From: Thermoactinomyces intermedius
GTDB taxonomy: Bacteria > Bacillota > Bacilli > Thermoactinomycetales > Thermoactinomycetaceae
Reading direction: 5' to 3' (one strand)
Assembly (NCBI RefSeq): GCF_016055025.1
Contig: NZ_JAECVW010000004.1
DNA length: 64,000 nucleotides
A program made the translations under genes and the position numbers. A model generated the notes under the pieces. The model did not search any database. It saw nothing but the letters and a program-made list of their open reading frames with translations, and had not been told where the DNA came from. The stretch's first letter is position 1. Each line of letters starts with the position of its first letter. Shown here piece after piece: positions 33,829-42,731 of the stretch.

Positions 33829-35220
33829 TCATATCCAATGAATCACCGTTTTGTGCGGGAAGGCGCTTGATTTGGATTTCAACTGTTTTTTGTACAGTTC
33901 TCCCATCACGCGAATGCCTTTTTCAATTTGAGTTTTGTCGGTTTGTATGATGCTTAACCGGAATCCGTTCACTTTCGGGAAGGTTTTCAGGAAACAATGG
34001 TCAATGGATGAGACAAGGATGTGGTGTTGCCTCAAGCAGGCAATCCATTCTTTGGCCGGCAGTTGCTTTGGGAGATCCAATTGCCCGAAAATGCCGCCTG
34101 TTTCCGCGGCTACGTTCATCTCCGGGGGAAGATGCAGATTACACACTTCTTTGAGAATTTTCATCCGTTTTTGGTAAAGATTGCGCATCGACGCGGTGTG
34201 ACGGGAATACATGCCGCATTTTAAATAGATTTCCAAAGCGGCTTGGGACAGTGTGGCCGAACTGATGTCACAGGCGGATTTAAACAGGCGGAAGCTTTCT
34301 GTCAGAATGGGCGGAAGAAGGATCGCCCCCATCCTCAGCCCCGGCAACATGACTTTGGAAAAGCTTTTCAGATAAATGGTATGACCGGACAAATCATAAC
34401 TGAAAACGGGGTCGTTCTTGGGATCCGTTTCCAAGTCCAGCAAATAATCGTCCTCCACAATGTAGACATCATATTTTGCAGCCAGTTTAGCGATCTGCTT
34501 TTTCACTTCCTGGTCATAACTGGTGCCAAGCGGGTTGTGAAAACGCGGCATGGTATAGAAAAACTTAATCTGATTGTTGCGGAAATGGCGTTCCAACTCA
34601 TCAAGATCAATCCCTTTTTTGGTCCGCCGGATGCCAATCGCTGTTAAACCGAGTGCATCAATAATCCGAATCATCCCATGATAGGTTGGCTGTTCCACCA
34701 GTATCACATTTTTTCCGTTGGGGAAAGGCATCATGGCCAACAAATTCAGGGCTTGCTGGGATCCGGAGACAATCGAAACCTGTTCCGGACGGGTGAAAAT
34801 CTGATAATCCGCCAGATGTTTGACCAATTCTTTGCGCAAAGACAAAAACCCCTGTGGATCGGAATAGGTGAAGAGTTCATCCTGATACAGTTCAATGGCA
34901 CGGTTCAGACAATGTTGAAAATCTTTGTATGGCATGATTTCCGGATCCGGATTGGCTGAAGAAAAATCAATGAATTCCGCAGCTTCATCCTCGTCGGGCA
35001 CACCGGGGCGGCGGATGGAATAGTAACCGCTTTTGGGAACGGAATAAATCAAATGTTCTTTTTCAAGCTCTTGGTAAGCGCGGATCACCGTGTTTTTGTT
35101 GCAGGAAAACCTGGCGGACAGCGAACGGATGGAAGGCAATTTTTCGCCAGGTTGCAGCGCTCCGGACTGAAGTTCTTTCTTTATCGCATTTTTAATCATT
35201 TCATATTTCCTTTCCGCCAT
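33829..35220 (-). CDS. MocR-type GntR regulator with aminotransferase-like domain
   Basis: 463 residues. Residues 1-70 form a GntR winged helix (GEKLPSIRSLSARFSCNKNTVIRAYQELE). The rest is a type I aminotransferase-like domain: VSGSQQALNLL, the DDYLLDLE segment and the PLP lysine in IYLKSFSKVMLPGLR. MocR regulators sense PLP or amino compounds and often control a divergent gene. Here a GNAT acetyltransferase gene is divergent and a perfect palindrome sits between them. Ribosome site ATGGAGGGAAG. Confidence 0.9.
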   Translation of the reverse strand: MAERKYEMIKNAIKKELQSGALQPGEKLPSIRSLSARFSCNKNTVIRAYQELEKEHLIYSVPKSGYYSIRRPGVPDEDEAAEFIDFSSANPDPEIMPYKDFQHCLNRAIELYQDELFTYSDPQGFLSLRKELVKHLADYQIFTRPEQVSIVSGSQQALNLLAMMPFPNGKNVILVEQPTYHGMIRIIDALGLTAIGIRRTKKGIDLDELERHFRNNQIKFFYTMPRFHNPLGTSYDQEVKKQIAKLAAKYDVYIVEDDYLLDLETDPKNDPVFSYDLSGHTIYLKSFSKVMLPGLRMGAILLPPILTESFRLFKSACDISSATLSQAALEIYLKCGMYSRHTASMRNLYQKRMKILKEVCNLHLPPEMNVAAETGGIFGQLDLPKQLPAKEWIACLRQHHILVSSIDHCFLKTFPKVNGFRLSIIQTDKTQIEKGIRVMGELYKKQLKSKSSAFPHKTVIHWI

Positions 35221-35240
35221 GGTTTCTTCCCTCCATCTTG

Positions 35241-35252
35241 TGTACCGGTACA
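35241..35252. promoter_or_regulatory. palindrome TGTACCGGTACA between MocR and GNAT genes
   Basis: A perfect 12-base palindrome 20 bases before the MocR start. Position suggests the MocR operator controlling both divergent genes. Confidence 0.5.
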
Positions 35253-35325
35253 GATAAGAAAATTAAGCATTTTTTAACTCATTTACATCCATTATACTGA
35301 AGGGGAATTTCCGGGAGGGATACAG

Positions 35326-35742
35326 ATGGAATGGAGACACGAAACATTACCCTATTGGATCAGTGACCAGAAGGATTTGTTGGATGTGGATGCCGTCTGC
35401 CGTTTGTTGCAAACCACTTATTGGGCCGGACACCGGACCAAAGAAACCATTGTGAAAAGCATGGAAAATTCATTGTGTTTCGGCGTCTACGGAGAAGAAG
35501 GGCAAGTGGGTTTCATGCGGGTGGTAACGGATTATGCCACTTTTTCCTGGATTTGTGACGTCATCATTCATCCGGATCATCGCCGGCAAGGATTGGCCAA
35601 ATGGATGCTGAAATTCCTCCTATCACATGAGGCTGTGCGGGATACCAGCATGATTTTGGCAACCCGGGATGCGCACGGTCTTTATGAACGGTTTGGATTT
35701 AAACGGGAAGAATTGATGAGAAGGAAAAAATCCGTCGATTAA
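35326..35742 (+). CDS. GNAT-family N-acetyltransferase
   Basis: 138 residues starting at ATG 35326, behind CGGGAGGG. The acetyl-CoA binding motif is VIIHPDHRRQGLAKWMLKF (Q/RxxGxG/A type), followed by ATRDAHGLYERFGFKREE, the usual C-terminal pattern of small GNATs. Divergent from the MocR regulator, which probably controls it; the substrate is likely an amine, unknown. Confidence 0.88.
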   Translation: MEWRHETLPYWISDQKDLLDVDAVCRLLQTTYWAGHRTKETIVKSMENSLCFGVYGEEGQVGFMRVVTDYATFSWICDVIIHPDHRRQGLAKWMLKFLLSHEAVRDTSMILATRDAHGLYERFGFKREELMRRKKSVD

Positions 35743-35745
35743 ACC

Positions 35746-35778
35746 AAAAACACGAGCGGGAAATCGCTCGTGTTTTTC
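35746..35778 (+). terminator. bidirectional terminator between GNAT and GDYXXLXY genes
   Basis: AAAAACACGAGCG and CGCTCGTGTTTTT with a six-base loop. Confidence 0.85.
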
Positions 35779-36328
35779 ATGATTTGCCGGGGCTTTCTTT
35801 GATTCCGACGATCACCCCGTAACCGTTTTTCACTTTGACTTCAACCAGAACTCCGCCATTTTGGGCCAAGGCTTCCCACTTTTCTCCGGATCCTTCCTCG
35901 ACATAATAGCGGTCCAAATGATAATCCACCCGGTATTTCTCTCCATCCCGAAAGGGAAACACCGGTTTTTGAAGCGTTCCTTTCAGATACAAGCCACCGG
36001 GCGGCTTCTTTTCAGAAACCCGGTCCACGATGTAGTGATTCCCCTTGGGTTTTAGGGAGACGTAAACCGGGATGCCCGGGTCAGGCAGATGGTGGGCAGC
36101 CTTCTGTGCGAGCTGCGGATCAAAGCGGGAACGGTCCACTTCCTCAATCTCCAATTTTAACCGGACATAGTCCCCGTAAAACAAATCTTTCGGATCCACC
36201 GGGATGGTTTTGAGCGTAACCTGTTCGCCGCTCATGAAAGCAAGCAATGGTTGCACGGTCATGGAAACCAGGGAAACGACCGGAATGAGAAGAACGATCC
36301 AAAACCACCGGTTGGGGATGTTTTTCAT
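35777..36328 (-). CDS. GDYXXLXY-domain membrane-anchored protein
   Basis: 183 residues. One N-terminal membrane helix (FWIVLLIPVVSLVSMTV), then the signature PKDLFYGDYVRLKLEIEEV that names the GDYXXLXY family, and a second GGLYLKG segment near 110. These proteins are commonly encoded after a DUF2157 protein, as here, with a four-base overlap. Biochemical role not known; the soluble part would lie outside the membrane. Confidence 0.85.
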   Translation of the reverse strand: MKNIPNRWFWIVLLIPVVSLVSMTVQPLLAFMSGEQVTLKTIPVDPKDLFYGDYVRLKLEIEEVDRSRFDPQLAQKAAHHLPDPGIPVYVSLKPKGNHYIVDRVSEKKPPGGLYLKGTLQKPVFPFRDGEKYRVDYHLDRYYVEEGSGEKWEALAQNGGVLVEVKVKNGYGVIVGIKESPGKS

Positions 36329-37410
36329 TTCCCTCCCCCCCTTTTCCGGCTTTTTTCAATCCAATAACCGCTGAGAATGAGCAAAATGCCGCCGATCAAG
36401 AAATAGAGTGACTTGGGAAGAAATTCGATGGATAAGTCCAGATAGAACCGAAAAATGAGTGCACAGGAAATCACCACAGCCGAAAGCTGTTTCTTTCTGA
36501 GCAAAAAAATCAAAAAGGCAAGATAAGCCACTGCGACTGCATATCCCAAAAGCGGGGCATGAAACACTCCCCCCCACATTTCCCAAAAGTCCGGATAAGT
36601 AAGTACAATGGCAGCAACCCCGTGAATGAGGGCTCCTTGCTGTTTCAACACCTCCGCATAAGGCCGGATGTTGAGAAACGTCATGCCTGCTCCCAGCAAT
36701 AACAAAATGAATGCATTGACTCCCCCGTGCCATTCCCACCGGACGAAAGTCGCCCAGATCGTGAGGATCAAAAGCGCATTGGCAAAGAAAAACACTTGAC
36801 GGTTTCGGTTCAACCAGCGCTCATTGCATCCGTAAAAAAGCGGAATAAAAACCCAAACCCAGAAAGGATACGGCACGGATGCATCCCAAGCCGGCGAGGC
36901 ATAAATGCCGATAAACACAATGGACAGGATCATCACCCAACGGTCTTTTAAGTAGAGTGCCAACGGTACGGTCCCGAGGGCCCAAACCAAAAAGGCCTGT
37001 TGATAAGGCGATGAGCTGTGAAACATCTGACCCACGAGAAAAATCCCTGCTCCGTATATTGCCGCGCCGATATAATAAAAGCTTTTGGAAGTTTTGGGAT
37101 AGGAATCTTTCAGTTTCCAGCCGGTGAAATAAGCGCCCGTAAGTCCGGACAAAATCAGCAGAAATTTTACCGTCCGGGGAAGTACCTCCCAATTCCCGGC
37201 GATAAAACTGAGAATGCCCGCACCGATCAAAACGGATCCCAAAATGGACAAGATGCGGATAAAACCGGCATTCCCTTTCCGTTTAACCTCATAAGAAGAC
37301 AAAATCTGTTGAACTTGCGAAGCATCGATGATTCCGGCTTCTTCGAAACGGGAAAGTTCCATCCGGAGCCACTGGTACTTTGATGAAGAAATGATTTTCT
37401 TTTTGTGCAA
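36325..37410 (-). CDS. DUF2157 polytopic membrane protein
   Basis: 361 residues. The N-terminal cytoplasmic part (WLRMELSRFEEAGIIDASQV) is followed by about eleven hydrophobic segments and ends in a basic tail. The DUF2157 family is defined by this N-terminal helical segment and the FIRILSILGSVLIGAGILSF start of the membrane part. It overlaps the GDYXXLXY gene by four bases and the two likely form a complex. Function unknown. Confidence 0.85.
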   Translation of the reverse strand: MHKKKIISSSKYQWLRMELSRFEEAGIIDASQVQQILSSYEVKRKGNAGFIRILSILGSVLIGAGILSFIAGNWEVLPRTVKFLLILSGLTGAYFTGWKLKDSYPKTSKSFYYIGAAIYGAGIFLVGQMFHSSSPYQQAFLVWALGTVPLALYLKDRWVMILSIVFIGIYASPAWDASVPYPFWVWVFIPLFYGCNERWLNRNRQVFFFANALLILTIWATFVRWEWHGGVNAFILLLLGAGMTFLNIRPYAEVLKQQGALIHGVAAIVLTYPDFWEMWGGVFHAPLLGYAVAVAYLAFLIFLLRKKQLSAVVISCALIFRFYLDLSIEFLPKSLYFLIGGILLILSGYWIEKSRKRGGGK

Positions 37411-37465
37411 CTTGGCATCCCCCCTCCATGCTTTGACTATATCATGATGCGGTTCGTACGAAAAT

Positions 37466-37501
37466 GAAAAACAGGGACACCCTTTCCCAGGATCCCTGTC
37501 T
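37466..37501 (-). terminator. terminator after the nuclease gene
   Basis: On the minus strand ACAGGGA and TCCCTGT form the stem, followed by TTTTC. Confidence 0.6.
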
Positions 37502-37993
37502 TTAAGATTGAATGCTTTTCACCCGGCTTAAGATCGTGCCGTTGTTTTGCTCATATTCCCATATCCCGCGCCCGGCTTTTTGTGCCATGATTTCCAAACG
37601 CCGGAACTCTTTCAGATATTTCCGTTCTGATTTCAATTTTCGCGCCCGGTTCGGAATCACGCAACGGGCCAATCCTCTTTTCAGCAAAAGCGGTTGCAAA
37701 TGCATGTCATCCACATACACATGGGCAAGAATCCGGCCGTAATGGTCCCGCTTAAAGGCGCCTTGCTCGATGGTGACACTCCGGCCGCGATGGATGAGAC
37801 TGACAATGTACTTTCTGGCCTCAAGCGCTTTGAAATGTTCCAACAAATTGGCGGAATTGAGCTCGGGGGCATCAATATACAGAAGCCGGACCCGTTCCAG
37901 TTTTTGATTCCTCTTGATTTTCAAAGTGTCTCCGTCAATCACCCGCACAACTTCAATCGGAATTCTTTTGTTCACCGGTGGCAAAGAGCCCAT
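37502..37993 (-). CDS. thermonuclease (SNase) family protein, no clear signal peptide
   Basis: 163 residues with the staphylococcal-nuclease core: VVRVIDGDTLKI (calcium-binding Asp), VRLLYIDAPELN (catalytic Arg and Asp), FKALEARKYI, and FKRDHYGRILAHVYV (second catalytic Arg). The usual export signal is missing in the reading from ATG 37993; GAGAGG directly touches that ATG, so the start is uncertain. It would cleave DNA or RNA in a calcium-dependent way. Confidence 0.82.
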   Translation of the reverse strand: MGSLPPVNKRIPIEVVRVIDGDTLKIKRNQKLERVRLLYIDAPELNSANLLEHFKALEARKYIVSLIHRGRSVTIEQGAFKRDHYGRILAHVYVDDMHLQPLLLKRGLARCVIPNRARKLKSERKYLKEFRRLEIMAQKAGRGIWEYEQNNGTILSRVKSIQS

Positions 37994-38109
37994 CCTCTCT
38001 GCGAATCTTTCATCGCTTTAACGTTATTATAGCATAAATCCTTGTTTATTTTAGAATTTTTTGACGAAAATCCGTTCCCTCTTTGCATCTTCCTCTAGGA
38101 GAGAGCGAA

Positions 38110-38118
38110 ATGTTATAA
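38110..38118 (+). promoter_or_regulatory. extended -10 element of the thioredoxin-like gene
   Basis: TGTTATAAT (TG-N-TATAAT) about 35 bases before the start codon; no convincing -35. Confidence 0.45.
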
Positions 38119-38150
38119 TACGGAAAAAACATAAAGAGGTGGATGCGGAT

Positions 38151-38711
38151 ATGGCGAAAACGGAATCGAATATGTTCCCGCTCGGAAAAGAAGCCCCGGA
38201 TTTTGCATTGCCGGATGCGGTGTCCGGAAAAACGGTGGCCTTACAAGATGTAAAATCCTCCATTGCCACGGTCATCATGTTTATCTGTAACCATTGTCCT
38301 TATGTAAAACATGTTCAGAATCAGTTGGTGCAACTGGCCAATGATTACATTCCGAAAGGAATTTCCTTTGTCGCCATCAACGCCAATGATGCGGAGCAAT
38401 ATCCGGATGATTCGCCGGAGAAAATGAAAGAAGTGGCAGAAAAACTCCAATACCCGTTTCCGTATTTATTCGACGAAACCCAGGAAACAGCCAAGGCTTA
38501 CCAAGCAGCTTGCACGCCGGATTTCTATATTTTTGACGGCGATCTGAAATGTGTTTACCGGGGGCAATTGGATGATTCCCGCCCGGGGAATGACATTCCG
38601 GTGACCGGCGAATCCATCCGTGCCGCATTGGATCAAATCATTAACGGTGAGCCGGTGACGGTCACACAAAAACCCAGTCTGGGTTGCAATATTAAATGGA
38701 AGCAAGCATGA
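38151..38711 (+). CDS. thioredoxin-like/peroxiredoxin-like protein (AhpC-TSA fold)
   Basis: 186 residues from ATG 38151 (AAGAGGTGG upstream). Thioredoxin fold with the active-site motif CNHCPYVKHV, preceded by APDFALPDAVSGKTVALQDV, the usual AhpC/TSA start, and followed by AACTPDFYIFD with a cis-proline. Proteins of this type act as disulfide oxidoreductases or peroxidases. No signal peptide. Single gene; ends in a GC-rich hairpin (CCGCCCC/GGGGCGG) without a T-run. Confidence 0.85.
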   Translation: MAKTESNMFPLGKEAPDFALPDAVSGKTVALQDVKSSIATVIMFICNHCPYVKHVQNQLVQLANDYIPKGISFVAINANDAEQYPDDSPEKMKEVAEKLQYPFPYLFDETQETAKAYQAACTPDFYIFDGDLKCVYRGQLDDSRPGNDIPVTGESIRAALDQIINGEPVTVTQKPSLGCNIKWKQA

Positions 38712-38745
38712 AGCCGCCCCTGCAAGCAAGTCCGGGGCGGTATCC

Positions 38746-39459
38746 TCAGACTTGCTTGCTTTCTTTGACCTCCGCTTGATCATGTTGATCAAACGAATTT
38801 TGGTATTCCACCACGTCCACTTTGCAGCCGGGGCCGATCTTCACATTTTTTCCCCTGACAATGCCGGCGTGGGTGTATTCCAATTCGATATCATCCCCTT
38901 CAATCACTTCGGCTTGCAATGTTTTGTCGGCAAAAAAGGATTTCAGCCATTTGTTTAAAGCAAAGCTGTTCTTTTTGACGACGATCTTCTCTCCGCCAAT
39001 TTCCTTTGCTTTGGCATTGCCGAGCAATTCCACTTGAATGTTTCCGGCATTTAACAGCCCTTTGATGATAAAAACCCCTTTGATCACCACGGACTCTGCT
39101 TCCAAGTCTTCGTCAACCTTTAAGGTTCCGCGGATGTCTGCCTGGTCGGCGATGAAATTTCCTTTTACTTGGGCGGTCCCGTTGAGCGTGATGTTTTGGG
39201 TGTGCACATCCCCTTCTGTCGTCAATTGGCCATTCACTTTTGTTTCATCCGCCATTAGTTTCCCTTCAATCGCCGACGAACCACTGACTTTCACCGTTTG
39301 TGTTTGCACGTTTCCTTCCACGACACTGTCCCCGTTTGTGATAAACAACCGGCAATCCAGGTCGCCATTTACTTTTCCCAATCCGTTGATGCGGACCTTT
39401 TCGAATGTACCGCCCGAAAAATTTCCGTACCCGTTGATCAGTAAATCACTCATTTGCAT
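38746..39459 (-). CDS. bactofilin-like polymer-forming protein
   Basis: 237 residues made largely of short repeating beta units rich in G, V, N (VNGDLDCRLFITNGDSVVEG, VEGNVQTQTVKVSGSSAIEG and onward), the right-handed beta-helix of bactofilins. A charged C-terminal tail follows. Bactofilins assemble into filaments at the membrane; Bacillus YhbE and YhbF are relatives. It overlaps the 3' end of the upstream DUF4004 gene by 14 bases, so they form an operon. Confidence 0.85.
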   Translation of the reverse strand: MQMSDLLINGYGNFSGGTFEKVRINGLGKVNGDLDCRLFITNGDSVVEGNVQTQTVKVSGSSAIEGKLMADETKVNGQLTTEGDVHTQNITLNGTAQVKGNFIADQADIRGTLKVDEDLEAESVVIKGVFIIKGLLNAGNIQVELLGNAKAKEIGGEKIVVKKNSFALNKWLKSFFADKTLQAEVIEGDDIELEYTHAGIVRGKNVKIGPGCKVDVVEYQNSFDQHDQAEVKESKQV

Positions 39460-40096
39460 CTCCCCATCCGAAATGTTGAATTTTCCCTTTTAACTTTTCC
39501 AATTCCTCTGCAAGCGAAATGCGCAGGAGCACTTTCACACGATCATCAAAACAAATTTCTTTAATTTCATTCACCAAAATATAAGTGGTGACCCCCAGTT
39601 TGCGGACGACGAATAACTCTGCATTTTTCTTTTCAAACCGGTGGGAATTGTTTTTCAAAAACAGATACAGCGATTTTCCTTCATCCAAGGTAATTTCACC
39701 CGTTTCAAGCAACTGATCCAGAACATAGAGATAAAAGAGTTGTTCCAAGGTAAACACATTGGATTGACCATGGATGGACAGGTGCAGTTCAAGCACAACA
39801 TCCGAAACAATCTTTTTCTCTTGAATTTGCTCTTTCGTTAGCGAGATTTCCGTAAACCGGGGAGAAAACATTTGCGCAATCTCATCCAAAGACAAATCGT
39901 CTTTTAAGCTGATGATTTTATTCACTCGTTGCAGTATTTTATCGCGAGGGAAAAAGGTTTCCTGCCCGGTGTAGGTGGATTTGCGGATAAACCATTCTTC
40001 CGGAATCAAGTTTTTTCGTTTCCAACGGTATAATTGTCCGTATGAAATGCCTGTTTCTTTCAACAGGTCTTTTTTTGAAATCAAGTCTTGATCCAT
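39446..40096 (-). CDS. YhbD-like DUF4004 protein with MerR-type helix-turn-helix
   Basis: 216 residues from ATG 40096, behind GAGGAGGTG. N-terminal helix-turn-helix (LISKKDLLKETGISYGQLYR and RWKRKNLIPEEWFIRKS) resembles a MerR recognition domain, followed by a helical region ending KGKIQHFGWGDANE. Bacillus YhbD, a DUF4004 protein, is encoded before the bactofilins yhbE and yhbF; the same order is seen here. It may regulate bactofilin expression or take part in assembly. Confidence 0.82.
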   Translation of the reverse strand: MDQDLISKKDLLKETGISYGQLYRWKRKNLIPEEWFIRKSTYTGQETFFPRDKILQRVNKIISLKDDLSLDEIAQMFSPRFTEISLTKEQIQEKKIVSDVVLELHLSIHGQSNVFTLEQLFYLYVLDQLLETGEITLDEGKSLYLFLKNNSHRFEKKNAELFVVRKLGVTTYILVNEIKEICFDDRVKVLLRISLAEELEKLKGKIQHFGWGDANE

Positions 40097-40527
40097 TCCC
40101 CGACACCTCCTCGTCATTATTGTAACATAACATTGTTACGTAAAAAAGAGGCGAATGCCCCATCTTATTTTCAGCTCAAGAAATTAAAAAACTCCTCTCC
40201 TCTGCAGCGCATGATGCCGACGGTTACGGTTTGTTTCGTTGCCTTTTGCAATTTGTCGGGACGGCTTTTGCGTCCTGTTCTTTGGGAGCTAAACCGGATT
40301 TTTTTGCCAATCCTCCCCTTGCATTTCCATATGTTTTGCGTTATGTAAAAATTTTACTTGTTTTCATGATAAATTACATAAAACGCATTCAAAAAGCGGT
40401 TTTTTTTAATATTTCACATAGAAATATTATATAAATATGTAAAAAAATATTTTTATTTTCTTCTTCTTGTTTTATAATTAAATATATCGATAATTTTGTT
40501 GATTCTTTTATGGGAGATGATTCATTC
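40097..40527 (+). other. intergenic region upstream of the AsnB-type gene
   Basis: About 430 bases, becoming very AT-rich after 40330. AACGC/GCGG with a T-run at 40382-40410 is a weak terminator-like hairpin. No T-box or other riboswitch motif was found and no gene is apparent. Confidence 0.5.
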
Positions 40528-42351
40528 ATGAGTGGAATTGCAGGTTGGATTGATTGGGAAAGAGATTTGTCGGGAGAACAAAATGTTTTAAGCAAAATGA
40601 CCAACGCGATTCAACATCGCGGTCCCGATGATGAAGGTTATTGGTTTTCGGAACGTGCAGCGATTGGTCACCGCCGTCTCTTTGTCATCGATCCTGCCGG
40701 TGGAAAACAGCCGATGGTTTATCGCTCAGGGGATCATTCCATCGTACTCTCCTTTGACGGGTTTATCTATAACTTTAAAGATTTGAAAGCAGAACTTGAA
40801 AATCTCGGACATCGTTTTGGAACGGAATCGGATGCAGAAGTTTTGCTGCACAGCTATTTGGAATGGGGAGAAGATTTCATCCAGCGCATCAACGGGGCGT
40901 TTGCCTTTGCCATTTGGGATGAACGTCGCCAGGCATTGATTTTGGCCCGGGATCGCATCGGAGTCAAACCCCTCTTTTACAAAGTACATAATTCCGGAGT
41001 TTTATTTGGTTCCGAATTGAAAGCCATCCTGGCCCATCCGGAAGTCAAACCGGAAGTGGATGTCGAAGGCTTCAGCGAACTTTTCGGAATGGGACCCATC
41101 CGCACCCCCGGTTTTGGTGTGTTCCGCGGAATTCAGGAAGTCAAACAGGGTCATTACATTGTTTTCACAAAAGAAAAAGCCGATCATCATCAATATTGGA
41201 AATTGGAAAGCACACCGCATGAAGACGATGTGGATACCACTGTTGAAAAAATCCGGGAAATCCTGAAAGACACTGTGAAACGCCAATTGATCGCCGATGC
41301 CCCGATCGTCTCCATGTTATCGGGCGGGTTGGATTCCAGTGGTCTTACTTCCATGGCTGCCCGGTATTTGGCGGAAGAAGGAAAACAACTCGGTACCTAT
41401 TCCCTTGACTTTGCCGGAAGCGACAAACATTTCAAAGCCGACTTGTTGCATGTCAGCCGGGATGAGCCGTATGTTAAAATCGTTGCGGAATATGCAAATA
41501 CCGATCACCATACTGTCATCATTAACCATGATCAGTTGACGGAACATGTATTCCTCCCTGTGGAGGCACACGACTTGCCGGCACTGGGTGAAATGGAAGC
41601 ATCGTTGCATCTGTTGTTCAGTGAAATGAAGAAAAATGCGGCAGCCACGCTCTCCGGAGAATCTGCAGATGAAGTTTTCAGCGGATATCCTTGGTTCCAT
41701 CAGGATGAATTTTTGTTCTCCGGAACGTTCCCGTGGAGCGCACAAATTCGCTACTTCAAAGATGTTTTGAATGAAGAGGCGATCAAAACACTCCAGCCGG
41801 AAGAGCACAGAAACCGCAGATACCAGGAAGCGGTCAGTGAGGTTCCGAAATTGGACGGGGAAACGGGAATCGAAGAAAAACAACGGGAAATGTCCTACCT
41901 TTTCATCACCCGCTTCCTGCCGTTTATGTTGGAACGGAAAGATCGCATCAGCATGCATAACAGTTTTGAAGCGCGTGTTCCGTTCAGCGATTACCGATTG
42001 GTTCAATACTTATTCAATATTCCTTATTCGATGAAAACCGTCGACAAAGTCGAAAAAAGCCTGTTGCGCCGTACATTCAAAGGTTATCTGCCGGAAGAAG
42101 TGCGCACCCGCAAGAAAAGTGCATATCCGTCCACAACGGATCCGGTTTACTATCAAAACATCCGCAAGATGTTGAATGAATTGATCGAAGATCCGCAAGC
42201 GCCGGTTGCACTGCTTTTGGACAAACAAAAAATCCGTCACATTTCCGACAATCTCTTTGAAAAATCTCCGTTTGAAGTCGGAAAAATGATGGAATATATC
42301 CTCCAAGTCAACAAATGGATGAAAGACTACAATATCTCCCTGAAACTGTAG
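40528..42351 (+). CDS. asnB: asparagine synthetase B-type protein with Ser in place of the N-terminal Cys
   Basis: 607 residues from ATG 40528, behind GGGAGATG. The N-terminal half is a class II glutamine amidotransferase domain (SGIAGWIDWERD, NAIQHRGPDDEG, IGHRRLFVID, LSFDGFIYNF, ARDRIGVKPLFY) and the C-terminal half is the ATP-using synthetase with the PP-motif MLSGGLDSSGLT. The first residue after Met should be the catalytic Cys; here it is Ser (AGT). FDGFIYNF also replaces the usual FNGEIYN. The enzyme may therefore use free ammonia, or act as an amide ligase on another substrate. Ends at a strong terminator. Confidence 0.88.
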   Translation: MSGIAGWIDWERDLSGEQNVLSKMTNAIQHRGPDDEGYWFSERAAIGHRRLFVIDPAGGKQPMVYRSGDHSIVLSFDGFIYNFKDLKAELENLGHRFGTESDAEVLLHSYLEWGEDFIQRINGAFAFAIWDERRQALILARDRIGVKPLFYKVHNSGVLFGSELKAILAHPEVKPEVDVEGFSELFGMGPIRTPGFGVFRGIQEVKQGHYIVFTKEKADHHQYWKLESTPHEDDVDTTVEKIREILKDTVKRQLIADAPIVSMLSGGLDSSGLTSMAARYLAEEGKQLGTYSLDFAGSDKHFKADLLHVSRDEPYVKIVAEYANTDHHTVIINHDQLTEHVFLPVEAHDLPALGEMEASLHLLFSEMKKNAAATLSGESADEVFSGYPWFHQDEFLFSGTFPWSAQIRYFKDVLNEEAIKTLQPEEHRNRRYQEAVSEVPKLDGETGIEEKQREMSYLFITRFLPFMLERKDRISMHNSFEARVPFSDYRLVQYLFNIPYSMKTVDKVEKSLLRRTFKGYLPEEVRTRKKSAYPSTTDPVYYQNIRKMLNELIEDPQAPVALLLDKQKIRHISDNLFEKSPFEVGKMMEYILQVNKWMKDYNISLKL

Positions 42352-42358
42352 TCTCATG

Positions 42359-42396
42359 AAAAGGCTGAGTGTCCGCAAGGCACTCAGCCTTTTGGC
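42359..42396 (+). terminator. terminator after the AsnB-type gene
   Basis: AAGGCTGAGTG and CACTCAGCCTT with a nine-base loop, then TTTTGG. Confidence 0.85.
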
Positions 42397-42399
42397 TTT

Positions 42400-42696
42400 C
42401 CGGCAACAAAACTCCAACATCTCATGCCTGGTAGGGGCTTCGATTCTCTTCCTCCGCCTCGCGGATTCGTTGGATCAGGGTATCCAATCACCCATGTGCC
42501 TGTCTGTTCCTTCGTATACTTGGAAAGGAGTCCGGTTTCCTTCTTTGTTAAGGCAGATCACAGCATTGATGGGCTAATGGGTTCAGCGGCCCTTCAGGCA
42601 AAATCACTCTAAAATGAACAATTAGAAGAATTTAGCCACGTGTTTTTTCAAAAACGCAGCCAATATATGATGTCAAATCAAGCCCAGGACAATAAT
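42400..42696. other. gene-free stretch, no assigned feature
   Basis: About 300 bases with no convincing frame on either strand. A short minus-strand frame around 42420-42500 (LDTLIQRIREAEEENRSPYQ) looks protein-like but has no start or context. It may be a gene remnant. Confidence 0.4.
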
Positions 42697-42731
42697 TAAA
42701 AGCCCTCTCCATTAAAGGAGAGGGCTTTTTT
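42697..42731. terminator. symmetrical hairpin terminator 1
   Basis: AAAGCCCTCTCC and GGAGAGGGCTTTTTT with a six-base loop. A near relative lies at 43140-43172. The CRISPR-like repeat starts directly after it. Confidence 0.7.

Noticed and set aside
40140..40527. Possible T-box or riboswitch before the AsnB-type gene
   Set aside because: No T-box sequence (AGGGTGG-type block) or other known aptamer pattern is seen and the only hairpin is weak.
42420..42600. Possible tRNA or tmRNA 3' end (GCTTCGATTCTC followed by CCGCCTC)
   Set aside because: The arms needed for a T-stem and acceptor stem do not pair and no CCA or other arms are present.
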